Shown piece by piece: positions 7,662 through 15,496 of a stretch of DNA of 33,956 nucleotides. Both the position numbers and the translations under genes were made by a program. The notes beneath the pieces were generated by a model that searched no databases, was not told the origin of the DNA, and saw only the letters and a program-made list of their open reading frames with translations. Position 1 is the first letter of the stretch, and every line of letters begins with the position of its first letter. This stretch comes from an uncultured Spirochaetaceae bacterium (GTDB lineage Bacteria > Spirochaetota > Spirochaetia > Sphaerochaetales > Sphaerochaetaceae): NCBI GenBank assembly GCA_944392735.1, contig CALXXR010000167.1, positions 1-33,956 of the forward strand, in the 5' to 3' direction.

Positions 7662-8441
7662 ATGAAAACCGACTGGCTGGACTACAGCCTCGATTATCTA
7701 AGATTCACCATAGAAGCGGATGGCGAGGCGCTCTCGCCGGAACTCGAAGGAAAATTCAGGGAAATACTTGAAGGCAACGTGGCGGCGGAGAAGGAGATCG
7801 CTGCGTTCATCCGCCAGGCGGGTCTCGATGCATCGCTGTATAAGGGCGATGAGGATGAGATGTCCTACTATCCTGAGACAAGGTGCCTCGTCAATTACTT
7901 CGGCCTCAAGGACAAGCCGCAGCTCAAGCGCGTGGACAAGATGGTCTCATCGTTCCGCACGGCAGAGCTTCTCCGCTTGCCTCTGAAGATGCCTTACAAC
8001 TTCGATCACCTTGTTGCGATACACTCCCATCTCTTCGGGGATATCTATCCATCCGCAGGGATGATCAGGGTGTCGTCGCCGAAGAAGCATAGGGAATACT
8101 GCCAGCCTGAGTACATCATCCCCCAGGCTGAGAAGCTCTTCGACAACCTCCGCCAGAGCAGGTACCTGATGGGCATCGATGATGTCGATGACTTCGTCAA
8201 TGAGCTTGCATACTACATGGGCGAGGTCGAAGCGCTCCATCCGTTCATGGATGGCAATGGACGCACGACGCGCCTCTTCTTCGATTCCATGGCGAGAAGC
8301 GCTGGATACATCATCGGCTGGGGCAGCTCCGATCCCGATCATTTCCTGGAGGCGAACGTCGCCGCGCTCGATGGAGACTATCAGGCGCTCATAGACGTGC
8401 TTGAGGAAATCGTGGTTCCCATCGAAGACAAGGACGAATAA
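7662..8441 (+). CDS. Fic/DOC family protein with N-terminal VbhA-like helix
   Basis: 259 residues. The Fic active-site loop is complete: HPFMDGNGRTTR, with catalytic His at 193 and the Asp, Asn and Arg needed for metal and ATP phosphate binding. The upstream FGDIYPSAGMIRV is the usual flap region. Active Fic proteins transfer AMP or another phosphate-linked group to protein hydroxyls. Residues 12-46 resemble the antitoxin VbhA module (SPELEGKFREILEGNVAAEKEI). The inhibitory motif S/TxxxEG/N would be T16-I-E-A-D20-G21, with Asp in place of Glu. Self-inhibition in cis is inference from that alignment. The gene has its own promoter (7603-7631) and a poor ribosome site (AGGCAGG), so expression may be low. 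Confidence 0.9.
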   Translation: MKTDWLDYSLDYLRFTIEADGEALSPELEGKFREILEGNVAAEKEIAAFIRQAGLDASLYKGDEDEMSYYPETRCLVNYFGLKDKPQLKRVDKMVSSFRTAELLRLPLKMPYNFDHLVAIHSHLFGDIYPSAGMIRVSSPKKHREYCQPEYIIPQAEKLFDNLRQSRYLMGIDDVDDFVNELAYYMGEVEALHPFMDGNGRTTRLFFDSMARSAGYIIGWGSSDPDHFLEANVAALDGDYQALIDVLEEIVVPIEDKDE

Positions 8442-8450
8442 TCATAGGTT

Positions 8451-8473
8451 TCAGAAGGACTTAGCACTTCTGA
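8451..8473 (+). terminator. Weak hairpin after fic
   Basis: TCAGAAG (8451-8457) and CTTCTGA (8467-8473) form a 7-bp perfect stem with a 9-nt loop, 10 bp past the fic stop. Only a short T-rich stretch follows, so terminator function is uncertain. Confidence 0.3.
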
Positions 8474-8517
8474 TTCTTCCAAACCCTCCCTATTTTCAAA
8501 AATCTTCAGATAAACAC

Positions 8518-8548
8518 TTGACAGAATTGAACCGGGGGGGGGTAGTCT
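8518..8548 (+). promoter_or_regulatory. Poly-G-containing promoter of the lipoprotein
   Basis: TTGACA (8518-8523), a perfect -35, is followed by a 19-bp spacer containing nine consecutive G, then TAGTCT (8543-8548). The same -10 sequence occurs with an 18-bp spacer before fba, which supports it. The spacer is two bases longer than optimal, so losing one or two G would improve it. Expected transcript start near 8555, ahead of GGAGGAG at 8565-8571. Confidence 0.5.
8534..8542 (+). repeat. Homopolymeric tract of nine G
   Basis: A directly visible mononucleotide run of G9 preceded by CC. It lies between the putative -35 and -10 boxes of the lipoprotein gene. Tracts of this length are prone to slipped-strand length change during replication. 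Confidence 0.95.
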
Positions 8549-8580
8549 GTTATCAGATTAATTTGGAGGAGTGGAATACG

Positions 8581-9882
8581 ATGAAAAAAGTATTCATAGG
8601 AGTGCTCGCAGCACTGATGCTCTTTGCATTCGTGGCTTGCGACAATTCTGGTTCAAATGCGAACCCTGCATACATCGCATATGTAGAGGCAACGCAGAAC
8701 TCAGGTGTTGTTTACGTAGAAGGCGAGAAGGTCGATCCGGCAGACTTCACATTCAAGGGATATGATGTCATTGGAAACGAGGTAGCTACGATTCCTTCGT
8801 CGATGTTCTCAAGCGCTGATCCGGCTCTTACAGCTAAGGATGACAATGCGATTACATTCACATCTTCTGTTTCTAGCATGTATGGTGCTCTTACGGCTGA
8901 GGTTGAGGTTGCTGCAGAGGAAGTCACTGGAATCAAGGTAGATGCAACAAATGCAGAAAAGACATACTACACAGTTATTGCTGATTATGCTTACGAGGAT
9001 GAAGATGCTCGCAAGGAAATAAGCAAGAATGGTATTGTTGTAACTGCTATCTATGAGGGCGGCGAGAAGATCATCGACAATGAACTCGTAAGCTTTGATG
9101 AAAGCAAGATGGGTGACTGGGACGAGGCAGTGGATGTTTGCACAATCACTGTTAAGTTCGCCGAAGAGACAGCAACATTTGATGTAACGCTTGCTGAGAA
9201 TCTTGTTAAGAGCGTTGAGCTGTTGGCAACAAAGGATTACAAGCTTTTCACAGATGTTACTGGCAAGGATGTCCTCAAATATGCAACTTCTGGTAAGGAT
9301 GACACAAATGGCGGCATCTACATGAACAAGATCATGCAGGGTGGTGAGACTGTTCTGATTAAGTCCGAGACCGGCAACATCAAGTATTACAGTGGAGATG
9401 CTGGAGACTACACATTTACATCATGTGATTCTGTTGTAATTCCTGAAAATGGTGGAACGATTACTGTTCGTGCGAAGTATGTCGGAACAGATTGCGCGGT
9501 TGGTGCAACGAGAACTGATGATATTGCAGTAACCGCAGAGAAGGATTCCGTTGCTAAGGTTGAAGTGACAGCAGTTCCTTCTTCACTTAAGAACATCAAC
9601 TACAATGAGGAAGAATCGCTTTCTGGCGTTACTGTAAAGGTGACAATGGCTAGCGGGGATACGCCGGCTACGACTGTTGCTCTTAAGAATGCTGAGTCCG
9701 AGGCAAAGGATAACTACTTCGTCCTGAGCCAGATGGACCTTACAAAAGCAACTGTCGGAGACAGAATTTCCATTACATTCTCTGGTGTTGCAAAAGGTCA
9801 GCCGTTCTCGAAGACGACAGCTGTTCTGATTGTGGCAGATAGCTCAACTGAATCACCAGAGGTTGGTGGATCGAATATCTAA
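8581..9882 (+). CDS. Surface or periplasmic lipoprotein with Ig-like repeats
   Basis: 433 residues. The signal MKKVFIGVLAALMLFAFVAC ends in a lipobox (F-V-A-C20), so Cys20 should be lipidated. The rest reads as three or four beta-rich domains of about 90-100 residues. Two resemble bacterial Ig-like (Big_3) folds: VTGIKVDATNAEKTYYTV to ATFDVTL, and VAKVEVTAVPSSLKNINY to AVLIV, each with a central VTVK/IVVTAIY strand. The exact family is unknown to me. Base composition is visibly more AT-rich than its neighbours (frequent GTT, ACA, ACT, AAT codons), which suggests transfer or relaxed selection. GGAGGAG lies 9 nt before the ATG. An in-frame extension to 8401 is not used. Expression probably depends on the G9 tract upstream. 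Confidence 0.82.
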   Translation: MKKVFIGVLAALMLFAFVACDNSGSNANPAYIAYVEATQNSGVVYVEGEKVDPADFTFKGYDVIGNEVATIPSSMFSSADPALTAKDDNAITFTSSVSSMYGALTAEVEVAAEEVTGIKVDATNAEKTYYTVIADYAYEDEDARKEISKNGIVVTAIYEGGEKIIDNELVSFDESKMGDWDEAVDVCTITVKFAEETATFDVTLAENLVKSVELLATKDYKLFTDVTGKDVLKYATSGKDDTNGGIYMNKIMQGGETVLIKSETGNIKYYSGDAGDYTFTSCDSVVIPENGGTITVRAKYVGTDCAVGATRTDDIAVTAEKDSVAKVEVTAVPSSLKNINYNEEESLSGVTVKVTMASGDTPATTVALKNAESEAKDNYFVLSQMDLTKATVGDRISITFSGVAKGQPFSKTTAVLIVADSSTESPEVGGSNI

Positions 9883-9893
9883 GGGAAATCACA

Positions 9894-9928
9894 GCCTGTT
9901 CCTGACCTGACATGGATCAGGGACAGGC
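9894..9928 (+). terminator. Long hairpin after the lipoprotein gene
   Basis: GCCTGTTCCTGA (9894-9905) pairs with TCAGGGACAGGC (9917-9928): 12 pairs including one G-T, loop of 11. No T-run follows, and AGGAGG of the next gene starts 10 nt downstream. It could attenuate or process the transcript between the two genes. Confidence 0.4.
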
Positions 9929-9948
9929 GCTCGTTCTAGGAGGACGAA

Positions 9949-10158
9949 ATGGAAGAAAGAAACACGTCCCTCCGGAAACACAGGATTCCCTCAGAGAAAA
10001 GAAAGGAATGCCTAGAGCTCTTTGAGCAGGGATACGGATACAAGAAGACCGCACAGCTTGCAGGACTGAACACCTATACGGTCCGCGAGTACAAGCGCAG
10101 GTATGCTGCCGGGGACAACTCCTGGGCAGAGAAGGGCGGCAGGGCTGCCGTTCTATAA
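9949..10158 (+). CDS. Small helix-turn-helix protein (IS3-OrfA-like, possibly a transposase remnant)
   Basis: 69 residues, preceded by a strong AGGAGG (9938-9943) at good spacing. The core KRKECLELFEQGYGYKKTAQ followed by LAGLNTYTVREYKRRYAAGD is a helix-turn-helix of the type at the N-terminus of IS3/IS150 OrfA transposase subunits (kR.e.V.ly..G.s...iA...G....tVr.w...Y). It is shorter than a full OrfA, there is no OrfB, and no clear terminal inverted repeats bracket it. It is either a stand-alone DNA-binding protein or a relic of an insertion sequence. It lies in the AT-richer block with the lipoprotein. Confidence 0.6.
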   Translation: MEERNTSLRKHRIPSEKRKECLELFEQGYGYKKTAQLAGLNTYTVREYKRRYAAGDNSWAEKGGRAAVL

Positions 10159-10354
10159 GATAGGGTAAGAAGCGGATATTCCCGCTCTTCCGTATATCAA
10201 TGTCATGGGTCCAGACTTAGCTTGTGCGGTCTGGACTCAACTTTCAAATCAGGGCTGCTTTGTCATCTTGTGATTCTTGTTATTTCGGCAGAAACCCGGA
10301 TTATTGCCGAATTGGTAGTCGTTGAAGGCTTTCATTTGATGACGCTTCGGCAAA
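10159..10354. other. Non-coding region with inverted repeats after the HTH gene
   Basis: No supported gene. It holds a small hairpin (AGCGG 10171-10175 with CCGCT 10182-10186), a stronger one (GGGTCCAGAC 10207-10216 with GTCTGGACTC 10229-10238, ten pairs with one G-T), and a wider inverted repeat TTGCCGAA (10304-10311) / TTCGGCAA (10346-10353) separated by 34 nt. The second hairpin may end transcription of the HTH gene; the wide repeat has no assigned role. Confidence 0.45.
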
Positions 10355-10386
10355 AATACAGCCCCCGCTTCCGATACCCGGGGGCT
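10355..10386 (-). terminator. Terminator of the gltB-asnB operon
   Basis: On the minus strand AGCCCCCG and CGGGGGCT (plus 10360-10367 and 10379-10386) form an 8-bp GC-rich stem with an 11-nt loop. GTATTTTTG follows. It lies 73 bp past the asnB stop and is a typical Rho-independent terminator. Confidence 0.8.
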
Positions 10387-10459
10387 TTGGATTGAATTAC
10401 CCATGCCTACAACGGCATCTGTATTCTCCCATGGGGAATGGATGCCGTCAAGCCTGATT

Positions 10460-12046
10460 TCATTCGCCGCTCTTGCCGTAATTGGAGAGAACGCGTGCCG
10501 AAGGATCATCGACATTGCATCCAGGCCAGCTGCTGTGAGGCATCCAGAAGCCTGGGATCATGCGATGCTGACCGGGATAGAAGCCTTCGAATATCTCCCT
10601 GTAGAGAAGGGATTCCGGAGTGAATGGCCTGCCATCCTCAGGATACTTCATGTATTCCTTCTCTAGATCCTTTCCTGCATAGATCCTCTCCGCATGCTTC
10701 TTCAGTCCGTCGACCATGCTGTGGCCGACAGCATCGCTGAATGCTGCCTTCTCCCTCCATAGGATGTCGTCGGGAAGCCAGCTGCCATCATCGAAGGCCT
10801 TTCTGAGAAGGTATTTCCCATGACCCGTGCGGTTGAGCTTCATCTCTGGATCTATGGAGAGCACATAGGAGGCGAAGTCCAGATCCCCGAAGGGAACGCG
10901 CGCCTCGAGGCTGTTGTCGGCTATGCACCTGTCGGCCCTGAGCACATCATAGGCGTATATTTCGCGGATGCGCTTCTGGCTTTCCTTCTCGAACGCTTCT
11001 GCGCTGGGAGCGAAATCGGTGTACTTGTAGCCGAAGAGCTCATCCGAGACCTCTCCTGTAAGGAGCACCCTTACGTCGGTGTTCTCATGTATGTATCTGC
11101 AGAGCAGGTACATGCCCATGCTTGCCCTGATGGTCGTTATGTCGTATGTCGCAAGCGACTGTATCACCTCAGGCAATGCGGCGATCACCTCAGCCTCCGT
11201 CATCGTGACGTTCGTATGCTTGGCTCCTAGGTATTCGGCTGTGCGCTCTGCATACTTGGAGTCGATCGGATCGGTGTCCATGCCGATTGAGAATGTGCGT
11301 ATGCCCCGACCGAGCAACTTCGTGGCTATGGAGCAGACGAGGGAGCTGTCGAGCCCGCCAGAGAGCAGGAATGCGACCGGCGTATCCGAGTCGAGGCGCT
11401 TTTCCACGGCCTTGATGAGCTTCTTTCTGATATTCCCTGCAACCTCGTCCTCGCTTCCGTATGCAAAATGATCCACCTGCGATATATCCCGGTAGCAGAT
11501 GAACCGACCATCCTTGAAATAGTATCCGGGAGGGAAGGGCATCACGGTAGCGCAGAATGGCGTAAGCAGGCATGCTTCGCTTGCGAATGCGATATTGCCG
11601 TCACCGTCATAGCCATAGAATAGGGGGCGTATCCCAATCGGGTCGCGCGCTGCGATGAAGCCGTCTTCCGGATCGTATATGACAGTCGCGAATTCCGCAT
11701 CCAGCATGGCGAACATATCCTCGCCATGCTTCTCATAAAGCGGAAGCACCGTCTCGCAGTCCGAATCGGATCCGAATGCATATCCCTCGTTCTCGAGCTG
11801 CCTGCGGATATCCCTGAAGCCATAGATCTCGCCATTGGTGATGCTGAAGCGGCCATTGCGTTCGAATGGCTGCATGCCACGGGAGTCAATTCCCATGATG
11901 GATAGGCGCTGGAAGGCCATATACAGGTCCTTCCCGGGTGAGATGAGCTTGGCCTCGTCGGGGCCGCGGCGCTCGGTGCGCTTGAGAAGGCTTCTTATCT
12001 CCGTCTGCCCCAACAGGTTTCCTCTATAGGCGAATATAGTGCACAT
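10460..12046 (-). CDS. asnB: Asparagine synthetase, glutamine-hydrolysing
   Basis: 528 residues. It converts aspartate, glutamine and ATP to asparagine and glutamate. The N-terminal nucleophile is Cys2 (MCTIFAYRG), with RRGPD, QRLSIMG and NGEIYG of the class II glutaminase domain. The synthetase domain has the pyrophosphate loop SGGLDSS (229-235), then FSIGMDTDPIDSKYAE and LLTGEVSDELFGYKYTD. The length fits the AsnB family. Its ATG is 6 nt past the stop of the preceding glutamate synthase gene and its ribosome site (GAGGGG) overlaps that stop, so it is the last gene of a four-gene nitrogen operon. Asparagine synthesis is thus tied to glutamate and glutamine supply. A terminator lies downstream. 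Confidence 0.95.
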   Translation of the reverse strand: MCTIFAYRGNLLGQTEIRSLLKRTERRGPDEAKLISPGKDLYMAFQRLSIMGIDSRGMQPFERNGRFSITNGEIYGFRDIRRQLENEGYAFGSDSDCETVLPLYEKHGEDMFAMLDAEFATVIYDPEDGFIAARDPIGIRPLFYGYDGDGNIAFASEACLLTPFCATVMPFPPGYYFKDGRFICYRDISQVDHFAYGSEDEVAGNIRKKLIKAVEKRLDSDTPVAFLLSGGLDSSLVCSIATKLLGRGIRTFSIGMDTDPIDSKYAERTAEYLGAKHTNVTMTEAEVIAALPEVIQSLATYDITTIRASMGMYLLCRYIHENTDVRVLLTGEVSDELFGYKYTDFAPSAEAFEKESQKRIREIYAYDVLRADRCIADNSLEARVPFGDLDFASYVLSIDPEMKLNRTGHGKYLLRKAFDDGSWLPDDILWREKAAFSDAVGHSMVDGLKKHAERIYAGKDLEKEYMKYPEDGRPFTPESLLYREIFEGFYPGQHRMIPGFWMPHSSWPGCNVDDPSARVLSNYGKSGE

Positions 12047-12052
12047 ATCCCC

Positions 12053-12769
12053 TCACACTGCAGCATAGAGCTGGCTGTACGATTTCGATTCATCGGCTTC
12101 GATTGCGATGAAGCTGCCCGACATGCAGCGGTCTGCCGAAAGGGAGAACACGGAGGCGAAGTCCTCGATGATCGGCTTCAGGATCCGCTCCTTCTCCTCT
12201 TCATCCACATTCCTCCTCACGAGCTTGTCGGAAAGGTTGAGTGGAGTCCTTTCGGTCCTCAGGTAGATCGTTCCGGCATACATCCCGTTGCCGCAGAAGT
12301 ATCCTGTTATGTCGCGCTGCTCGTCGCCGAGGCCCAGCACGATGATGATCCCGCCTGCAAGGTATTCGCCGAGGAACGATCCTGTGCGTCCTCCGATGAC
12401 GAGTGTGCTCTTCCTGTCCTCGTACGCCTTCATATGCACTCCCGCACGGTATCCGGCATCGCCGAGTACGTATACGCGTCCGCCGCGCATGCCGTACGCG
12501 AGCGCATCGCCAGCGGATCCCCTTATCGCCACGAGTCCGGAATTCATGGTATCCGCGGTGGCATCCTGGGCATTGCCGTCCACGTAGATGGTCCCTCCAT
12601 CAAGATAGGATCCCAGCGCGTTTCCGGGAGTCCCTTCCACATGGAGTATCCCGCTCTTCATGCCGCACCCGATGTAGCGCTCTCCCAGGCATCCTGTGAC
12701 CTCCATCTCCTCGCCTTCATGGGCCTTCAATGCATCAAGCCCATCCTTCCTCATGTCCACTGTCCTCAT
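12053..12769 (-). CDS. Glutamate synthase, alpha-subunit C-terminal (GXGXG beta-helix) domain as a separate subunit
   Basis: 238 residues with repeated G-x-x-x-G turns (GSYLDGGTIYVDGNAQD, GYGMRGG-type GMRGGRVYVLGDAGYRAG, GEYLAGGIIIVLG), the right-handed beta-helix of the GltB C-terminal domain. In classical GltB this is fused to the other domains. Here it is free-standing, as in archaeal and Thermotoga-type enzymes. It has a structural rather than catalytic role in the complex. The start at 12769 is chosen over a longer reading to 12817 because AGGAGA is spaced 6 nt before it and it follows the gltB2 stop directly (stop at 12773-12771). Confidence 0.88.
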   Translation of the reverse strand: MRTVDMRKDGLDALKAHEGEEMEVTGCLGERYIGCGMKSGILHVEGTPGNALGSYLDGGTIYVDGNAQDATADTMNSGLVAIRGSAGDALAYGMRGGRVYVLGDAGYRAGVHMKAYEDRKSTLVIGGRTGSFLGEYLAGGIIIVLGLGDEQRDITGYFCGNGMYAGTIYLRTERTPLNLSDKLVRRNVDEEEKERILKPIIEDFASVFSLSADRCMSGSFIAIEADESKSYSQLYAAV

Positions 12770-12770
12770 T

Positions 12771-14258
12771 TCATTCTCCTGCGTATCCGATTCCGAGTAT
12801 CTCCAGCTCCTTGGCATTGAGATCCACGCCCTTCAGGGCCCTCCTGTTTCCGCGCAGCGCCTCGATGCTGTTTATGCCCATGCCGCCCATGATCTCCTTG
12901 ATCTCGCTGGTCCAGGCCTTCACCAGGTTGCCGAGCCTTGCCGCGCCCTCCTCCGGGTCGAGCCGCTTCGTCAGCTCTGGATCCTGCGTGGCAAGACCCC
13001 ATGCGCATCTTCCTGTGTGGCATGAAGCGCAGATGTGGCAGCCAAGGGCGCATAGCGCAGCTGTTCCGATCGAGACTGCATCGGCTCCAAGCGCTATCGC
13101 CTTGACGACGTCTGAGGAGTTGCGTATGCCGCCGGAGGCGATGACGCTCACGCGGTCTCTGATCCTCTCTTCCCTCAGCCTCTGGTCGACGGCTGCTATG
13201 GCGAGCTCTATGGGGATTCCTACATTGTCCCTGATGCGCTTCGGAGCTGCTCCGGTGCCTCCTCTGAAGCCATCGATCGAGATGATGTCGGCTCCGCTTC
13301 TCGCGATGCCAGAGGCGATCGGCGCGATGTTGTGCACGGCAGCCACCTTGACTATGACGGGCTTGCGGCCGTCTGTCGTTTCCTTTATCGACATCACAAG
13401 CTGTGCAAGATCCTCGATCGAGTAGATGTCATGGTGCGGGGCAGGGCTGATGGCGTCGAGGCCCTCAGGAACCATCCTCGTCCTGGAGACATCGCCGATG
13501 ATCTTCTTCCCCGTGAGATGCCCGCCGATCCCAGGCTTTGCTCCCTGTCCGATCTTGATCTCGATCGCAGCGGCTGTGTTGAGATACGTTGCGTGCACGC
13601 CAAAGCGTCCTGAAGCGACCTGCACGATCGTGCTGCGCTTGTATGGATAGAGGCTTTCATGAAGGCCTCCTTCTCCTGTGTTCCAGTATGTCCCGAGCTT
13701 CTCTGCAGCTGCTGCAAGGGCCTTGTGCACGTTCAGGCTGATGGCCCCGTAGCTCATGGCGGAGAACATGATCGGCGTCCTTAGCTCCAGGTGCGGCGGA
13801 AGGTTGTCCACGAGCCTGCCGCTTCCATCGCGCTCTATCCTCTCCGGACGCTGGCCGAGGAAGACAGCTGTCTCCATGGGCTCCCTCAGCGGATCGATCG
13901 ATGGATTCGTGACCTGGCTTGCGTTGAGGAGCATCCTGTCGAAGTAGATGGGGACGTTCCTTCCAGGAGCCCCCATCGACGAAAGGAGGACGCCTCCTGT
14001 CCTTGCCTGCAGGAAGATCTCCTTCATATCGCTTTCGCCGAAGACGCCGTTGCCGCGGAATCTGTTCCCATCCTCCGTGATGAAGATCGCACCGGTCGGG
14101 CAGAACGAGACGCAGCGCTGGCAATCCACGCACTTGTCGTGATGGAGGATGAGCGTCCTATCCTCTCCCGCTTCTATCGCACCGAATGAGCATTCCCTTG
14201 CGCAGCGCATGCATGAAATACAGCCATCGTCCTTCCTTATCCTATATCGTCTGTCCAT
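12771..14258 (-). CDS. Glutamate synthase, FMN/Fe-S catalytic subunit (archaeal type)
   Basis: 495 residues. The N-terminus has two ferredoxin-like 4Fe-4S motifs: C13-x2-C16-x2-C19-x3-C23 and C43-x2-C46-x2-C49-x3-C53. The rest is the FMN-binding synthase barrel (TPIMFSAMSYGAISLNVHKA, IEIKIGQGAKPGIGGHLTGK, GVHATYL, DGFRGGTGAAP), and the cysteine cluster CALGCHICASCHTGRCAWG corresponds to the 3Fe-4S site of GltB. It makes glutamate from 2-oxoglutarate and ammonia channelled from the amidotransferase subunit. The added ferredoxin domain suggests electrons come from ferredoxin or a separate reductase, since no GltD-like subunit is nearby (inference). GGAGG lies just before the ATG, and the start overlaps gltB1 by 17 bp. 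Confidence 0.93.
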   Translation of the reverse strand: MDRRYRIRKDDGCISCMRCARECSFGAIEAGEDRTLILHHDKCVDCQRCVSFCPTGAIFITEDGNRFRGNGVFGESDMKEIFLQARTGGVLLSSMGAPGRNVPIYFDRMLLNASQVTNPSIDPLREPMETAVFLGQRPERIERDGSGRLVDNLPPHLELRTPIMFSAMSYGAISLNVHKALAAAAEKLGTYWNTGEGGLHESLYPYKRSTIVQVASGRFGVHATYLNTAAAIEIKIGQGAKPGIGGHLTGKKIIGDVSRTRMVPEGLDAISPAPHHDIYSIEDLAQLVMSIKETTDGRKPVIVKVAAVHNIAPIASGIARSGADIISIDGFRGGTGAAPKRIRDNVGIPIELAIAAVDQRLREERIRDRVSVIASGGIRNSSDVVKAIALGADAVSIGTAALCALGCHICASCHTGRCAWGLATQDPELTKRLDPEEGAARLGNLVKAWTSEIKEIMGGMGINSIEALRGNRRALKGVDLNAKELEILGIGYAGE

Positions 14259-15345
14259 CCTTCCTCCCGTCCAGCGTGACTATCACGGCCTCTCCTCCGC
14301 GCGGTGCCCATATTCTGTCGGGCTCCGGCTCGATGCACCTTATCGCGGCTTCTTCGGAACTGAAGTAGACTGTCCTGCCTTTCTCTGCAGCGACCAGGCT
14401 GCGGAGCTTGAGCCTGTCGTTGAGCGCCATCATGCCGCCGCTGAATCCCACGAGGATCGAGAAGGGACCGGTTATGAGGAAGGATGAGAACATCTTCCTC
14501 AGATAGGAAAGCCTCTTCCGTTCCTCCTCGTCCTTGGAGGCTATGGTGGTCCAGAACGGTGCGGCGATGACTTCGGAGCTCTCCTTCATCGTCAGTCCCT
14601 GCTTCCTCGTCAGGTAGTCGAGTATGTATGCGATGACCTCCGTGTCGGTGAGCAGATTGCATGAATAGCCGTGCATCTCCACCGAGCGCCGGTTCGCGTC
14701 GTATGACGATATCTCCCCGTTGTGCACGACCGAGAGGTCAAGCAGTGAGAATGGATGGGATCCTGCCCACCATCCGGGTGTGTTGGTCGGATAGCGGCCA
14801 TGCGCTGTCCAGGCATATCCCTCATACTCCTCGAGCCTGTAGAAATCCGCCACATCCTCAGGGTATCCAACGGCCTTGAATACGCCCATGTCCTTCCCGC
14901 ATGAGACCACATACGCCCCTGGTATCGTGTCGTTGATTGCGATCGTCGTCCTCGATGTATACTCATCCTCGTCGAGCTGGCTGTCCTGCAGCATGTGCGG
15001 GAGCGGGGTGACGAAGTATCTCCAAATAAGAGGGGCGTCCGAGATCTTCGGCGTCTGCCTCACGGGGATCTTCGAAAGGTTTATGATATCGAAGCGCCTG
15101 TCCAGGAAGCGTTCTGCCTCCTCCCTTGCGCTTTGGGAGTCATAGAGCACATGCAAAGCATAGAAGTCCTTGTACTGCGGATAGATGCCATAGCCTGCGA
15201 AGCCGCCTCCAAGGCCGTTGGACCTGTTGTGCATCACGGCTATGCTCCTGCGTATCGCCTCGCCGTCGATGCGCCTGCCGTCCCTGCAGAAGATCCCGCT
15301 TATCGCGCAGCCTGAGCTTATCCTCACTTCTCCTTCTCTTTTCAT
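14242..15345 (-). CDS. Glutamate synthase, glutamine amidotransferase (class II) subunit
   Basis: 367 residues. Ntn-hydrolase glutaminase: the nucleophile is probably Cys13 in SSGCAISGIF, implying removal of a 12-residue propeptide, as in PurF-type enzymes. Family marks include HNRSNGLGGGFAGYGIYP, TAHGRYPTNTPGWWAGSHPF and LSVVHNGEISSYDANR. It releases ammonia from glutamine for the FMN subunit. It is the first gene of the operon and has AGGTGG just before the ATG. A strong terminator-like hairpin lies between its promoter and this start, so transcription is probably controlled by attenuation. It diverges from the glutamine synthetase III gene, which makes the glutamine that it consumes. Confidence 0.9.
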   Translation of the reverse strand: MKREGEVRISSGCAISGIFCRDGRRIDGEAIRRSIAVMHNRSNGLGGGFAGYGIYPQYKDFYALHVLYDSQSAREEAERFLDRRFDIINLSKIPVRQTPKISDAPLIWRYFVTPLPHMLQDSQLDEDEYTSRTTIAINDTIPGAYVVSCGKDMGVFKAVGYPEDVADFYRLEEYEGYAWTAHGRYPTNTPGWWAGSHPFSLLDLSVVHNGEISSYDANRRSVEMHGYSCNLLTDTEVIAYILDYLTRKQGLTMKESSEVIAAPFWTTIASKDEEERKRLSYLRKMFSSFLITGPFSILVGFSGGMMALNDRLKLRSLVAAEKGRTVYFSSEEAAIRCIEPEPDRIWAPRGGEAVIVTLDGRKDGQTI

Positions 15346-15362
15346 CGACCACCTCTTGGAAT

Positions 15363-15402
15363 GAGAAAAGGGCGCTCTAAGATCATCTCTTAGAACGCCC
15401 TT
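15363..15402 (-). terminator. Leader hairpin (putative attenuator) of the glutamate synthase operon
   Basis: On the minus strand AAGGGCG, one mismatch, TCTAAGA, loop GATGA, TCTTAGA, CGCCCTT: fourteen pairs, then TTTTCTC. This is a Rho-independent terminator form, but it lies between the promoter and the first gene, and no gene upstream needs it. A transcript starting near 15408 would enter it almost at once. Confidence 0.7.
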
Positions 15403-15414
15403 GTTCCATGCGCT

Positions 15415-15444
15415 TTTCTACGACATATCCGAGCGGTTTGTCAA
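15415..15444 (-). promoter_or_regulatory. Promoter of the glutamate synthase operon
   Basis: On the minus strand a perfect TTGACA (15444-15439), 18-bp spacer, then TAGAAA (15420-15415). The predicted start is near 15408. Only about 50 bp separate it from the divergent glutamine synthetase promoter, so both may share regulators. Confidence 0.5.
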
Positions 15445-15496
15445 TTGCTCAAATGGATATAGCCTGAATAAAAATCCAATTTGCTGCATAAGGTGC

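Noticed and set aside
10249-10515. An 88-residue minus-strand ORF beyond asnB
   Set aside because: It overlaps the asnB end in another frame and runs through the operon's terminator; no ribosome site.
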